From assembly GCF_963678795.1 (NCBI RefSeq), contig NZ_OY787452.1:124001-188000 (forward strand): a stretch of DNA of 64,000 nt. The letters run 5' to 3'. Origin of the DNA: an uncultured Methanoregula sp. (GTDB lineage: Archaea > Halobacteriota > Methanomicrobia > Methanomicrobiales > Methanospirillaceae). Numbering within the stretch: the first letter of the stretch is position 1; each line of letters opens with the position of its first letter. Made by a program: the position numbers and the translations under genes. The notes beneath the pieces were generated by a model. It was not told the DNA's origin. It saw only the letters and a list, made by a program, of their open reading frames with translations, and ran no database searches. Of the stretch, positions 44,015 to 53,038 are shown piece by piece.

Positions 44015-45670
44015 TTACTCCACGCTGTCTGTTTTAAAATGCATTGATCCTTTCAATCCCTCAATAGATGTTGGAACAGTAACGAGAGTGAGGAGATCTT
44101 CCAAGTCATTTTTAATGTCATCTTCCAAAGCGATCAAGCGGTTTATAAGGACTTCAGGTTTTTCATAATCTAATTCTTTAGCATGATGGGGATTGTAACG
44201 GCCAACAGTCAAGTTGTAATTGGTATCCCGGATTTCTTCTATTGTAGCCCACCAGGATTTTTCACTTTCAAACGTCGTTAGAATTTCTGATTTAAGGACT
44301 GCTCGCCCACCACCATTTGGATCTTTTTTCCATACGTAAGGAAAAAGGGTGACCATTTCCTCAAGATCTCCGTCAGTTTTAAAATCCGGAAGAGCACGTC
44401 GCGTTGCTCCCAAATCCCGTCCATCACTGTCAACGCGATAAAACCATATCTTAGATGTTTTCGAATCATCTCGACCAAGAGGGCGTCGGAAAATAACAAT
44501 ACTAGTTTTCGCACCGCTATAGGGATTAAATACTCCATTTGGTAAGCTAATAACTGCCAAAACTTCATACTGTTCTACAAGTTTATGGCAGATGCTACGG
44601 AGCATTTTCTTGGAGTCAAAAAGTAACCCTTCTTTGAGAACGACGGCTGCACGTCCCCCTGGTCGTAGTCCGTTCATCATGTGTTGAATAAACAACGCTT
44701 CGTACATCTTGATATGATATTCGAATTGAGCGAGACGTTCCTGTTTTGTCGGGCCAAAAGGAGGATTGGCAAGAATTACATCATATTTTCCTTTATGAAT
44801 GTCCTGCGATTTATTGGATAAACTATCATCATTCTTTAGTTGACTCTTCCCATCCTGGTGGAGAATCATATTCATTAACGCAAGTTTGAACACGAGCGGA
44901 ACGTGTTCAGTTCCTACGAGATGTTTACTTTTTAATTCACGAAGAAGTCTCTCTTTTTCTGAAGCGGATATTTTTTTTGACTTTATATCATTTCGAACAT
45001 GTTCAAAGGCCTTGACAATGAAACCGCCTGTACCACACGCGGGATCATAAATTGTTTCACCAATCTGAGGATCTGTGATCTCGACCATCCGCTCAACAAT
45101 ATGGCGAGGGGTAAAATATTCAGCAAATTCCTTATTTTGTCCGAATTGTTGAAGAAGAAATTCATACGCCCGACCAAAAATATCATATCGTTCTCCTTCG
45201 CCTATACCTCTTGACATGACCTCTCGTAATTTCAATTCTAATAATTTCGATGTTAATGCTCGAACTGTCGTTGTATATCGAAGGCGAAAAACGGTATCTC
45301 CAAATAATCTACGAACATCGTAGGTAATATCCGCTCCATTTTTATCAATAATAGTACGAGTTGCTAAATCATCGAACATCCTTCGACAAAAGTCAATACT
45401 ATCATTATATTTTAATTCCTTTGCATAGGCATCTGGATCGGATGCCCACATATGGAAACGATATTTATTTGGGATAACCGCTTCGTCATCTTTTTTGACT
45501 ATGCCAGTTGCTTCCTCAGTTTCTAATTCAATTTCATCCCATAATTTTAAGAATAAAAATAAACTAAACGTTTCGAGCCGTTCCGTCGTATGAAGTGCAT
45601 CATCCCGGAATACATTTGCTATATCCCATAATACTGCACCAAATTGATTGAAATCCGGAGCTTTACTCAT
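44015..45670 (-). CDS. hsdM: Type I restriction-modification methyltransferase HsdM
   Basis: This 551-residue subunit methylates adenine and, with HsdS, protects host DNA. The N-terminal helical domain carries FGAVLWDIANVFRDDALHTT, the SAM-binding motif IYDPACGTGGFIVKAFEHV (about residue 220) and the catalytic NPPF in VILANPPFGPTKQERLAQ (about residue 310). The length is usual. It overlaps the end of hsdR by 8 bases and lies 6 bases before the PIN gene, within the operon. Confidence 0.95.
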   Translation of the reverse strand: MSKAPDFNQFGAVLWDIANVFRDDALHTTERLETFSLFLFLKLWDEIELETEEATGIVKKDDEAVIPNKYRFHMWASDPDAYAKELKYNDSIDFCRRMFDDLATRTIIDKNGADITYDVRRLFGDTVFRLRYTTTVRALTSKLLELKLREVMSRGIGEGERYDIFGRAYEFLLQQFGQNKEFAEYFTPRHIVERMVEITDPQIGETIYDPACGTGGFIVKAFEHVRNDIKSKKISASEKERLLRELKSKHLVGTEHVPLVFKLALMNMILHQDGKSQLKNDDSLSNKSQDIHKGKYDVILANPPFGPTKQERLAQFEYHIKMYEALFIQHMMNGLRPGGRAAVVLKEGLLFDSKKMLRSICHKLVEQYEVLAVISLPNGVFNPYSGAKTSIVIFRRPLGRDDSKTSKIWFYRVDSDGRDLGATRRALPDFKTDGDLEEMVTLFPYVWKKDPNGGGRAVLKSEILTTFESEKSWWATIEEIRDTNYNLTVGRYNPHHAKELDYEKPEVLINRLIALEDDIKNDLEDLLTLVTVPTSIEGLKGSMHFKTDSVE

Positions 45671-47984
45671 GCTTCACATCCTCTATTATCGGAACTCCTA
45701 CAGAAAGATCAAGTGCATCCTTTGCAAGATTCATTAATTTATCAATCCCCCCAAATAGACTTTTAATTCGCATAATTCCCCCGGCCTGGTCCAGCCATTG
45801 GCTACGAAGAATCTGCTCTGTGGTGATATCAGGATTCGCACGCTTAAAATCACAAACCATCATGATCATTTCACGTTGTTCCATATTCAGATCCTTCCCC
45901 AGTGCCCATTTTTCGAAGTCACGCCTTTGATTTAACGTATCAAAATCTGATTCCCCACATGCAACTTCAACAAAATCCTCAAAAGTTGCATCAGGTTCTC
46001 CATAGAGATCACGCAAGATGGATAAATCGAAACCCATTGTTCCAAGAAATGCCCGGTCTGGGGATGTTGATCCTTTAAAGTACCGCCAACATTGTATCGA
46101 TTGAACAAACCGGTGTTTGAGATTGTCTTGTTCTAACCCTCCCTTAAGTTGAGATTCAATTTGTCGACGAAGTTCTTCTAAAATTGCTGGCGAGATAGTT
46201 TCTGTAAAAACGAGATGAACAGGAACATCAGCAATTATCATCTCCTGTTGACTGCCGGTCTTACCTTTTCCGGTTTTATCATCGTCATGATCCCCACTTC
46301 GTTCATGCTCGATCAATTCCTCCTCTTCCTGTTCTATTGGTTCATCCACAATACCAGGGGTGTTATTCGTAATTGCTGGTTCGAGATGAGTGATATCAAC
46401 AAAATCAACAAGATTGTATATGTTTTTACCGGTCTCTTGGCATTTCCGTGTGCCACGTCCCTTCATTTGAACATAAAGAACTTTTGATTTCGTGGGTCGT
46501 GCCATCAGGAGAACATCTACATCAGGAGCATCGATACCCGTATCGAGCATTCCGACACCGATAAGTACGATCGGCCTTGGTTCCATGTTATTGTCTTTAT
46601 GGGCTTGTTCGATGATTGCTTTCCTTTCGTCATATTCAGTGATCTTTTGAAACTCTTCGATAAGTCCCTGAGCTCCAGACATCTCATTATGAACGGCCAC
46701 AATAAATTTTTCAGCCGCTGCATCATTGGGGGGAAGATTGTTTCGCCGGTTATATTCTTCAATAAGGGCGTAACGGAGGTTTTTTGCATGGGCGATACTG
46801 GCTGCAAATACCATAGTTTTTACCGGTTGTCGAGCTCCGATGATATCCCCAAAATATTTTTCTGCGATAAGCCTGTTTCTTTGAGGAACATCAACGGCAC
46901 GACCAAGTTGTTCGGGCTCGAAATCAAAGCCCATATCATGAACCCCTTCGAGATCGACGTTCGTATGAAATTTATGATGAATGCAAATTGCCAGACGTTC
47001 CCATTCAGGAACATCAGGGTTTGTTTCACCTTGAAGAATCGTATAGCGATAAATTGGACCCAGATATTGTCCAGGGTCAGTGAAAAAACGATCAGTGTTT
47101 ACCGTTTCCTTATCGGCAGGTGTCGCTGTAAGTCCTAACAGAATTGCCCCACCTTTGCTAAAGTGCTCAAGAACACCGTACCAGTCCCCAAAATAGGAAC
47201 GGTGACACTCGTCTAATACAACCAGATCGAAGTGATCTGGTTCATAAGTGAGGTATTTTTCACGAGCCGCTAGGTGCTGAATTGTTGTGACAAGAATATC
47301 GCGATGTTTATCCTCTTTCGAGCCGGTTGCGCGATCAATTTTAAAATTATCTCCTAAATAGGTCTTGAATTTCTTCACTGTTTGGACCGCTAGAGCATCC
47401 CGGTCCACAAGGAATAATGATCTCCGGACACGTCCAATCGACCATAATTTTGCAATAACTCCTGCAGCAGTTATTGTCTTGCCGGTCCCAGTTGCCATTT
47501 GAAGGTACATTCGATGACGGCCAGATTGGACCCCTCCGACCACTTGAGATACTGCGACTCGTTGGTAATCACGGAGGGTACCATTCAGTTCCAAGGCTTG
47601 TGGGTGGAAAAACTCCCCAAATTCTACGGGTGTTGGAAAATGAGTGATTTTCTCAGGAAGAGTATTTGCTTTTAGATTTTGACGGAGAAATGTGACCCCT
47701 TCGCTCGCAAAAATGAGAGAGACTTCGTTGCCAGTATTTTTCTTATAAGTACGTGCGTATTTTTTTGCTTGTTCCAAAGCAGCCCAAAGATCTTTTCCTG
47801 GTTTTTTTGCTTCCAGGATTGCAACAATTTTATCTTCGTGAAAAAAAATGCGATCGGCTTCTTCTCCATCGAGATTTTCTCGCCAGCGTTTTCTTGTGAC
47901 TGTGAGATCAGTAATATTCCATCCTTGATCTCGGAGATGTTCTTCGATTAATATTTCCGCTTCATCTTCATTTCTTTGTTTCAT
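45663..47984 (-). CDS. hsdR: Type I restriction endonuclease subunit HsdR
   Basis: This 773-residue motor-nuclease translocates and cuts unmethylated DNA. It has an N-terminal PD-(D/E)XK nuclease (DRIFFHEDKIVAILEAKKPG), then superfamily 2 helicase motifs: QMATGTGKTITAAG (Walker A), VVLDECHRSYFGDW (DECH), LLGLTATPAD and QMKGRGTRKC (motif VI). A C-terminal helical domain follows (LKHRFVQSIQCWRYFKGSTS). I chose ATG 47984 (MKQRNEDEAEI); the frame extends to 47999. It starts the RM operon; an unknown nuclease-like gene lies about 80 bases upstream on the same strand. Confidence 0.95.
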   Translation of the reverse strand: MKQRNEDEAEILIEEHLRDQGWNITDLTVTRKRWRENLDGEEADRIFFHEDKIVAILEAKKPGKDLWAALEQAKKYARTYKKNTGNEVSLIFASEGVTFLRQNLKANTLPEKITHFPTPVEFGEFFHPQALELNGTLRDYQRVAVSQVVGGVQSGRHRMYLQMATGTGKTITAAGVIAKLWSIGRVRRSLFLVDRDALAVQTVKKFKTYLGDNFKIDRATGSKEDKHRDILVTTIQHLAAREKYLTYEPDHFDLVVLDECHRSYFGDWYGVLEHFSKGGAILLGLTATPADKETVNTDRFFTDPGQYLGPIYRYTILQGETNPDVPEWERLAICIHHKFHTNVDLEGVHDMGFDFEPEQLGRAVDVPQRNRLIAEKYFGDIIGARQPVKTMVFAASIAHAKNLRYALIEEYNRRNNLPPNDAAAEKFIVAVHNEMSGAQGLIEEFQKITEYDERKAIIEQAHKDNNMEPRPIVLIGVGMLDTGIDAPDVDVLLMARPTKSKVLYVQMKGRGTRKCQETGKNIYNLVDFVDITHLEPAITNNTPGIVDEPIEQEEEELIEHERSGDHDDDKTGKGKTGSQQEMIIADVPVHLVFTETISPAILEELRRQIESQLKGGLEQDNLKHRFVQSIQCWRYFKGSTSPDRAFLGTMGFDLSILRDLYGEPDATFEDFVEVACGESDFDTLNQRRDFEKWALGKDLNMEQREMIMMVCDFKRANPDITTEQILRSQWLDQAGGIMRIKSLFGGIDKLMNLAKDALDLSVGVPIIEDVKHE

Positions 47985-48062
47985 CGAATAACACCACAAG
48001 CCATTAATTTAAGACAATTGTTTATCGACGCTAGTACTGCTTAAACTGTATACATTTCATTT

Positions 48063-49550
48063 TTACGATTTATTTCCTGTTTTCAATACTAACTGCCCCT
48101 CTCGTCTCAATCGTGAAATTGGAATTATCTCCAGCGGCGTTTCTCGAAGATACGCGGTCGGAAGTTCTTCCGATACAACAAATAACGAGTGTATTGAGTA
48201 ATCGCCAGGAGGCAAACCATATACCACTTGAACATCTTCAACATGCGATTTCAACCACGCATCTCGCTTGAGATGTTTCATCATTAATGAAGAATGATCC
48301 CCATCATTTCCAAGGATTTTCCTTATCTCTCGCGCAATCTCTCGCGGATTCCTGGCGAAGTTAAATTGTTTGCATTCGATTGAATAGATCTTTTTTGAGG
48401 AAACGTCAATGGCGAGAACATCGATGTCTCCGATATTCACATCAGAATGCAATTTTCCTTCCGGAGATATGAAAACCGCATGATCAATTTTCCAGGAGGT
48501 ATTCTTTTCAAACCATTTTTTGACTTTCTTCTCAAATGATCTCGCAGAGTCATTTTGCATCTTGCTGATAAACACCTTCATCTCTGGCGAGGTATTGTCT
48601 TCACGTAGATATCTTCCGGAAAAAACATTCCTCATCAAAAGATGCATTGCTTCATCCATGTGACGAGGACCCCAGAAAATAAGCGGGTCATCTTTTGGTT
48701 CAGGACCAATAATGAGTGGACGAACAATATAGGAAATTCGCCGGTTGTAAACCCAGGGAAAGATATCTTTATCCGTATCGTATCCATCAGGCGCGATTTC
48801 ATATTTTGGTCTGGGGACAAGTGAGAATTGTTTAATTGCTTGATTGATATCTGCATCTGACCACTTCAATGTAGATTGTATCCTCGCTTTAAACTCTGAA
48901 AGGGGAAGATGGGGAGATGAAGTCTCTAATTCAAATCCGAGATCGATAACGCACGCAAAAAAACGAAGAATTTCTGTTAGGCTTAAACCAAATTCTGCTT
49001 TGAATGCCTGTTGCCATTCTTGTTTGAAATCAGCTTCAGTAACACGTCTCTCTTGTTTTTCAGAAGAGGGAATCTCATTGAATTCCTCAAATTTTGCTTC
49101 GATACCTTCACGATATTTTTCTTTAAAAAAAGTTTCAACACGATTCCAATCGGTTTCACTATCCGAATTATCACTCTCTTTGCCATCATTTGGAGCTGAT
49201 ACAATTAGATTGTAATAAGCGGAGTCACCAGTAAGCCCAAGATGTGAAAAATGATATGATAGTGCCAATAAAGAATCGAAATCCGTTTCACTCATCATTG
49301 TTTTATTTCCGTGAGGGGGTTCTGCAGCAATTATTTCAATTAAAGATCTCAATGCAATTGAAGTGTTATCATGTAATTCCCGTCGTGAAATTGCATGATG
49401 AACTTCGGTGGAAAGATCGCTAAAAAGATGGATTGAACTCGGAACATTATGATGGACTCTTGCAAGATAATTGAGAAATGCTTCATGTCGACAGATTACT
49501 TCAGAGAATAGCGAAAATCCCCCACTTTTTAATCCGGACCAATAGAGCAT
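48063..49550 (-). CDS. Unknown protein with a C-terminal PD-(D/E)XK-like domain, probably 5' truncated
   Basis: The C-terminal third of this 495-residue frame contains GDIDVLAIDVSSKKIYSIEC followed by KQFNFAR, the D and E-x-K pattern of a PD-(D/E)XK nuclease. The upstream part is helical and unassigned. The frame opens abruptly with MLYWSGLKSGGFSLFSEVIC, with no ribosome binding site, just 10 codons after an in-frame TAG and close to an insertion element, so the N-terminus was probably lost. It is on the same strand as hsdR and may have been the first gene of the defence island. A third nuclease beside HsdR and the small one is thus present. Confidence 0.6.
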   Translation of the reverse strand: MLYWSGLKSGGFSLFSEVICRHEAFLNYLARVHHNVPSSIHLFSDLSTEVHHAISRRELHDNTSIALRSLIEIIAAEPPHGNKTMMSETDFDSLLALSYHFSHLGLTGDSAYYNLIVSAPNDGKESDNSDSETDWNRVETFFKEKYREGIEAKFEEFNEIPSSEKQERRVTEADFKQEWQQAFKAEFGLSLTEILRFFACVIDLGFELETSSPHLPLSEFKARIQSTLKWSDADINQAIKQFSLVPRPKYEIAPDGYDTDKDIFPWVYNRRISYIVRPLIIGPEPKDDPLIFWGPRHMDEAMHLLMRNVFSGRYLREDNTSPEMKVFISKMQNDSARSFEKKVKKWFEKNTSWKIDHAVFISPEGKLHSDVNIGDIDVLAIDVSSKKIYSIECKQFNFARNPREIAREIRKILGNDGDHSSLMMKHLKRDAWLKSHVEDVQVVYGLPPGDYSIHSLFVVSEELPTAYLRETPLEIIPISRLRREGQLVLKTGNKS

Positions 49551-49630
49551 GTTGATACTTGTAAAAAGTATCAGAATCTATCAGGCACTCTGTGTTACTT
49601 CCCCCAATTTTCCTTTTTTGAAAGCTACCG

Positions 49631-50578
49631 CTAGACCGTATGATTTTTTTGAACAGTTACGAGATTAAAGAGATTGTATGAGAAACAGGCGAAGAGATTT
49701 TTAGCATGGACCCGGAGGTGTGTAGTCACCATCACATGCCCAGCATGAAACACCCGTTTGATCACTGCAAACGGTCGTTCAACGAGAGACCGTGTTCTGC
49801 TGATCGCCCGGTTTCTGCGTTTGTCTTTCGTTGAGATCGGTTTACCACGAACCGATCGTTTCATTGTTTTGTCGATGGAGGCGAAAGGGACGGTTCCGAA
49901 ATATCCTTTGTCCCGGTATACCGTTTCACCTTTTTGCGAGAGATCAATCTGGTTGTCATGAAGTGATGCAGTTGATGTATCGAATCTTCGGACAAACTGG
50001 TATTCTTTGTCGATGAGTGAATGGAGTTTGTATCCAAATTCTGATTTGTTACCTTTCCTGGCCCAGGTTCCATCCCGGCTTCGTCGGGTTTTTGCAACAT
50101 CTCCCCGGGGCTTATCTGCCTTGGCGTGGCCGGGATCGGATGTGATGAACGATGCATCCTGAATGGTACCTCGTTTTATCGAATAGCCTTGTTCGTCCAA
50201 TTGTCGCTGGAGTTCATCCCAGATGAGATGGATCTTTCCGTGGTTCGTCAGGTTTTCCCGGAATAACCATACCGTCGATCGATCGGGGATTTTCTCCGGA
50301 TACCCGAGAAAATGTCGAAACGATAACCGGTCTATGGCAAGGAGTTCTACCTCATAATCTGATAAGCCATGCCAGCCGGCAAGAACGAGCATCTTGATCA
50401 TGAGGATCTCATCGTTATGGGGTCGGCCTCCGATCTCTTTGTTATCCCGATACATATCGTTGAGGATCGGACGAAATTTCTCCCAATCGATTATGTCCCG
50501 GATCTCTCCTAACTTGTTCCCCAGTCCGGCGATCTTGGTATATTCCTGATGCAGAAAATAATCCCCAAACCCGCTCAT
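49631..50578 (-). CDS. IS5-family transposase
   Basis: This 315-residue DDE transposase is full length. It has the N-terminal DUF772-like domain (EIGGRPHNDEILMIKMLVL, HFLGYPEKIPDRSTVWLFRE) and the catalytic core with IQDASFITSDPGHAKADK, YRDKGYFGTVPFASID and RTRSLVERPFAVIKRVF giving D, D and E. The surrounding gene remnants indicate that it inserted into, or beside, a defence gene. I could not fix the terminal repeats or target duplication by eye, so element boundaries are open, probably within about 49560-50640. Confidence 0.88.
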   Translation of the reverse strand: MSGFGDYFLHQEYTKIAGLGNKLGEIRDIIDWEKFRPILNDMYRDNKEIGGRPHNDEILMIKMLVLAGWHGLSDYEVELLAIDRLSFRHFLGYPEKIPDRSTVWLFRENLTNHGKIHLIWDELQRQLDEQGYSIKRGTIQDASFITSDPGHAKADKPRGDVAKTRRSRDGTWARKGNKSEFGYKLHSLIDKEYQFVRRFDTSTASLHDNQIDLSQKGETVYRDKGYFGTVPFASIDKTMKRSVRGKPISTKDKRRNRAISRTRSLVERPFAVIKRVFHAGHVMVTTHLRVHAKNLFACFSYNLFNLVTVQKNHTV

Positions 50579-50626
50579 ATTTTTTTATCAGATGTACTAA
50601 GATAAAAACCTAAGCCGGGTTTTTAG

Positions 50627-50818
50627 CTGTACTCGGTAATTTATTGGACCTATCCGGCACGTGATATTGGGAAAAATAAAACACCCGTGAAAATTAATTT
50701 AGACCTTTTTAGGATTAGTGACCATAGTAAAATCGCAGATTCATCTATCTATTTGACTTGGTATGATACGGATATCGCTTTTGTGAATACATCATATGAA
50801 TTATCAAATCCGCTATAA
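50627..50818 (+). pseudogene. C-terminal remnant of an unknown protein
   Basis: A 63-codon stretch opens after a TAG without a start codon and reads through YPARDIGKNKTPVKINLDLF and DSSIYLTWYDTDIAFVNTSY to a TAA at 50818. The composition is that of real coding DNA, A/T-rich like the defence genes. The missing 5' part was probably removed by the adjacent IS5-family insertion. I do not recognise the family. Confidence 0.45.
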
Positions 50819-50829
50819 ATCCCCCCCCA

Positions 50830-51207
50830 TCACTTTCATGCCCCAAACCTCACTCCTTTAACTACCGGAGCTGAACAGTCTGAGCACAGATTCATGAAAG
50901 ATATCATCATCAAAGGTGCCCGCCAGCACAACCTCAAAAATATCAGCGTCACGATCCCCCGCGACAAACTCGTGGTGATCACCGGGGTCTCCGGCTCCGG
51001 GAAATCAACGCTCGCATTCGATACCCTCTATGCCGAAGGGCAGCGCCGGTACGCCTGAGTCCCTCTCCTCCTATGCCCGGCAGTTCCTCAGGCTGTGATG
51101 CACAAGCCCGACGTGGACTCCATCGAGGGGCTCAGAGCCCGCCATCTCCACCGGGCAGAAGACCACCTCGAAAAATCCCCGGTCCACCGTCGGGACCGTC
51201 ACCGATG
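50830..51207 (+). pseudogene. Decayed duplicate of the uvrA leader and 5' end
   Basis: Bases 50830-50893 repeat the uvrA leader (CTTTCATGCCCCAAACCTCA onwards) and 50894-51207 repeat the first 300 coding bases of uvrA at 53039, starting [13 protein letters not shown] with the Walker [11 protein letters not shown]. Small insertions and substitutions break the frame: TACGCCTGAG replaces TACGTCGAG, giving a stop. Homology fades near 51207. The copy is non-functional and marks one end of the Fic insertion. Confidence 0.85.
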
Positions 51208-51311
51208 TCGGGATTCCACCGGTGAGAACGTCGGGACCGTGTCGGGCAAATGTCGGGAATCCCGGGCTCTGCCAAGGCTAATAATCTCCCAGACACTATA
51301 CTGAACCAGAA

Positions 51312-52418
51312 ATGGAGCCGTACACACCCCGGATCCTCCCGCTCGATGACATCGACTGGATGGGACATATACCCCGCATCGGAAAAGCGAATGCGGCACT
51401 TGCCCGGTACGACGGCCTGCTCCAGGGCATCATCAATCCCGAAATCCTCCTCTCCCCGCTCACCATCCGTGAAGCGGTCCTCTCGTCACGGATAGAAGGC
51501 ACTCAGGCATCTCTCGAAGAGGTCCTGCAGTTCGAAGCGGACCAGGCACACAAAATTACCCCGGAGAAGCGGCTGGATATCCAGGAGATCATCAATTACC
51601 GGACGGCGATGCGGGCAGCGGTCGAGGATCTGGGAAGACGACCGATCTGCACGAACATGATCCGTGATCTCCACCGCATCCTGCTGACCAGTGTCCGCGG
51701 AAGGGACCGGGAGCCCGGTGAGATCCGCCGCATCCAGAACTACATCGCTCCGTACGGTACGCCAATCGAACGGGCCACGTTCATCCCTCCGCCCCCGAAT
51801 CTCGTGCTGGACGCCCTCACGAACTGGGAGAATTACCTGCACAGCGAAGAGAGGGATCCGCTCGTGCAGCTTGCGGTGCTGAAGGCGCAGTTCGAGCTCA
51901 TCCACCCGTTCCGCGACGGCAACGGGAGGATCGGACGGATGCTGGTTCCCATCATCCTCTATAACAAAAAGATCCTGTCAACCCCGATGTTCTACATCAG
52001 TGCGTACCTCGAGCACCACCGGGAAGAATATTACGACCGGCTGCGCGGGGTCTCCCGTGAAAACGACTGGAACGGCTGGATAGGATTCTTCCTCCAGGCA
52101 CTCATCGAGCAGGCGACCGAGAATAACCAGAAAGCAACGGCGATCATCGAACTGTACGAAGCGATGAAAAAAGAGGTCCCTGAGGCAACCCGCTCGCAAT
52201 ACACGATCCGGGCAATCGACACGCTCTTCTCGCGTCCGATCTTCAAGAGTGCCGATTTCATTGCAGAATCGGGAATTCCTAAGCCGAGCGCCCACCGGCT
52301 CCTGAAGGGATTGACCGAAGAGAATATCCTCACGGTAAGTCGGGAAGGGAAAGGGAACAGCCCGACGATTTACCGCTTCTCCCGGTTGATCGCGATCACC
52401 GAGACAAGCAGCTGGTAA
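51312..52418 (+). CDS. Fic-domain protein (predicted AMP-transferase)
   Basis: This 368-residue protein carries the Fic motif ELIHPFRDGNGRIGRMLVP (about residues 196-214), which binds ATP and transfers AMP to hydroxyl side chains. An N-terminal inhibitory helix with SSRIEGT (about residues 57-63, pattern S-x-x-x-E-G) should block the site, so the enzyme is self-inhibited (class II). A C-terminal winged helix (IAESGIPKPSAHRLLKGLTE) suggests DNA binding or autoregulation. The start ATG 51312 has no strong site. It lies between the uvrA remnant and the true uvrA, which indicates insertion. Its target is unknown. Confidence 0.92.
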   Translation: MEPYTPRILPLDDIDWMGHIPRIGKANAALARYDGLLQGIINPEILLSPLTIREAVLSSRIEGTQASLEEVLQFEADQAHKITPEKRLDIQEIINYRTAMRAAVEDLGRRPICTNMIRDLHRILLTSVRGRDREPGEIRRIQNYIAPYGTPIERATFIPPPPNLVLDALTNWENYLHSEERDPLVQLAVLKAQFELIHPFRDGNGRIGRMLVPIILYNKKILSTPMFYISAYLEHHREEYYDRLRGVSRENDWNGWIGFFLQALIEQATENNQKATAIIELYEAMKKEVPEATRSQYTIRAIDTLFSRPIFKSADFIAESGIPKPSAHRLLKGLTEENILTVSREGKGNSPTIYRFSRLIAITETSSW

Positions 52419-52442
52419 TTTTTCCCAAAATCACAAGGACTG

Positions 52443-52547
52443 TTGTGTATCAGAATCATGCAAAAGTGAGACACAAAGAGGTCTTGTGTCTCACCAGTGA
52501 TACACAAGAGGCTGTTGCTTACCATTTTTCCGGTGTAGTGATACACA
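52443..52547. promoter_or_regulatory. Nested inverted repeats downstream of fic
   Basis: An inner pair GTGAGACACAA (52466-52476) and TTGTGTCTCAC (52484-52494) is perfect over 11 bases with a 7-base loop. An outer pair TTGTGTATCA (52443-52452) and TGATACACAA (52498-52507) encloses it. A further TGATACACA lies at 52539-52547. Five copies of a TTGTGT(A/C)TCA unit in both directions suit a terminator or a multi-site operator, perhaps bound by the winged helix of the Fic protein. Confidence 0.5.
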
Positions 52548-52975
52548 GGAAAGTCATCGGCCAATGTAACCGGCATAGAGGAGCTCGAAAGAAAGAAGGG
52601 CAGATTGCTGGGGTTACCTCGTTTGCTCGCCAATTTGGTGTAGATGGTTATGTAACGGGCATGTAACTGGACGAATCTTGGTCGCCCATCGTCACATTGT
52701 GGGTTCACTGCCCCCACAATTACGGGGATTATCCGCCGGACCGCCCCCCCATGAGTCCCGCCCATCACACCGGGGGCGGGAACCATCATATACGGCTGGC
52801 AGGAGATCGGTCGGTCATGTCCACTCATCAGTGTTCCGCTCGCTTCTCGCTCACTGCACTCCGATTCGCTTCACATCACCCCACTTGTTTTCTGGAGTTT
52901 CCTGTTGGCAGGATGACGCCCCTGAAGGGGAATCTTTTTCCGATAAATGACATAAAAAGGGACTTCTACTATCTT
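52548..52975. other. Non-coding stretch between fic and uvrA
   Basis: Open frames here lack ribosome sites. About 52700-52800 is GC-rich with inverted segments (CCCGCCC and GGGGGCGGG) and may be a degenerate member of the dispersed repeat family. Confidence 0.4.
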
Positions 52976-53038
52976 TCACTTTCATGCCCCAAACCTCACT
53001 CCTTTAACTACCGGAGCTGAACAGTCTGAGCACCTACA
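52976..53038 (+). repeat. uvrA leader, second copy of the duplicated segment
   Basis: This 63-base leader is nearly identical to 50830-50893 and continues into the first 300 coding bases of uvrA, so about 370 bases are duplicated in direct orientation on either side of the fic gene. Confidence 0.85.

Noticed and set aside
49551-50640. Terminal repeats and target duplication of the IS5-family element
   Set aside because: Several weak matches were compared, but none was long enough on both sides to define the element ends.
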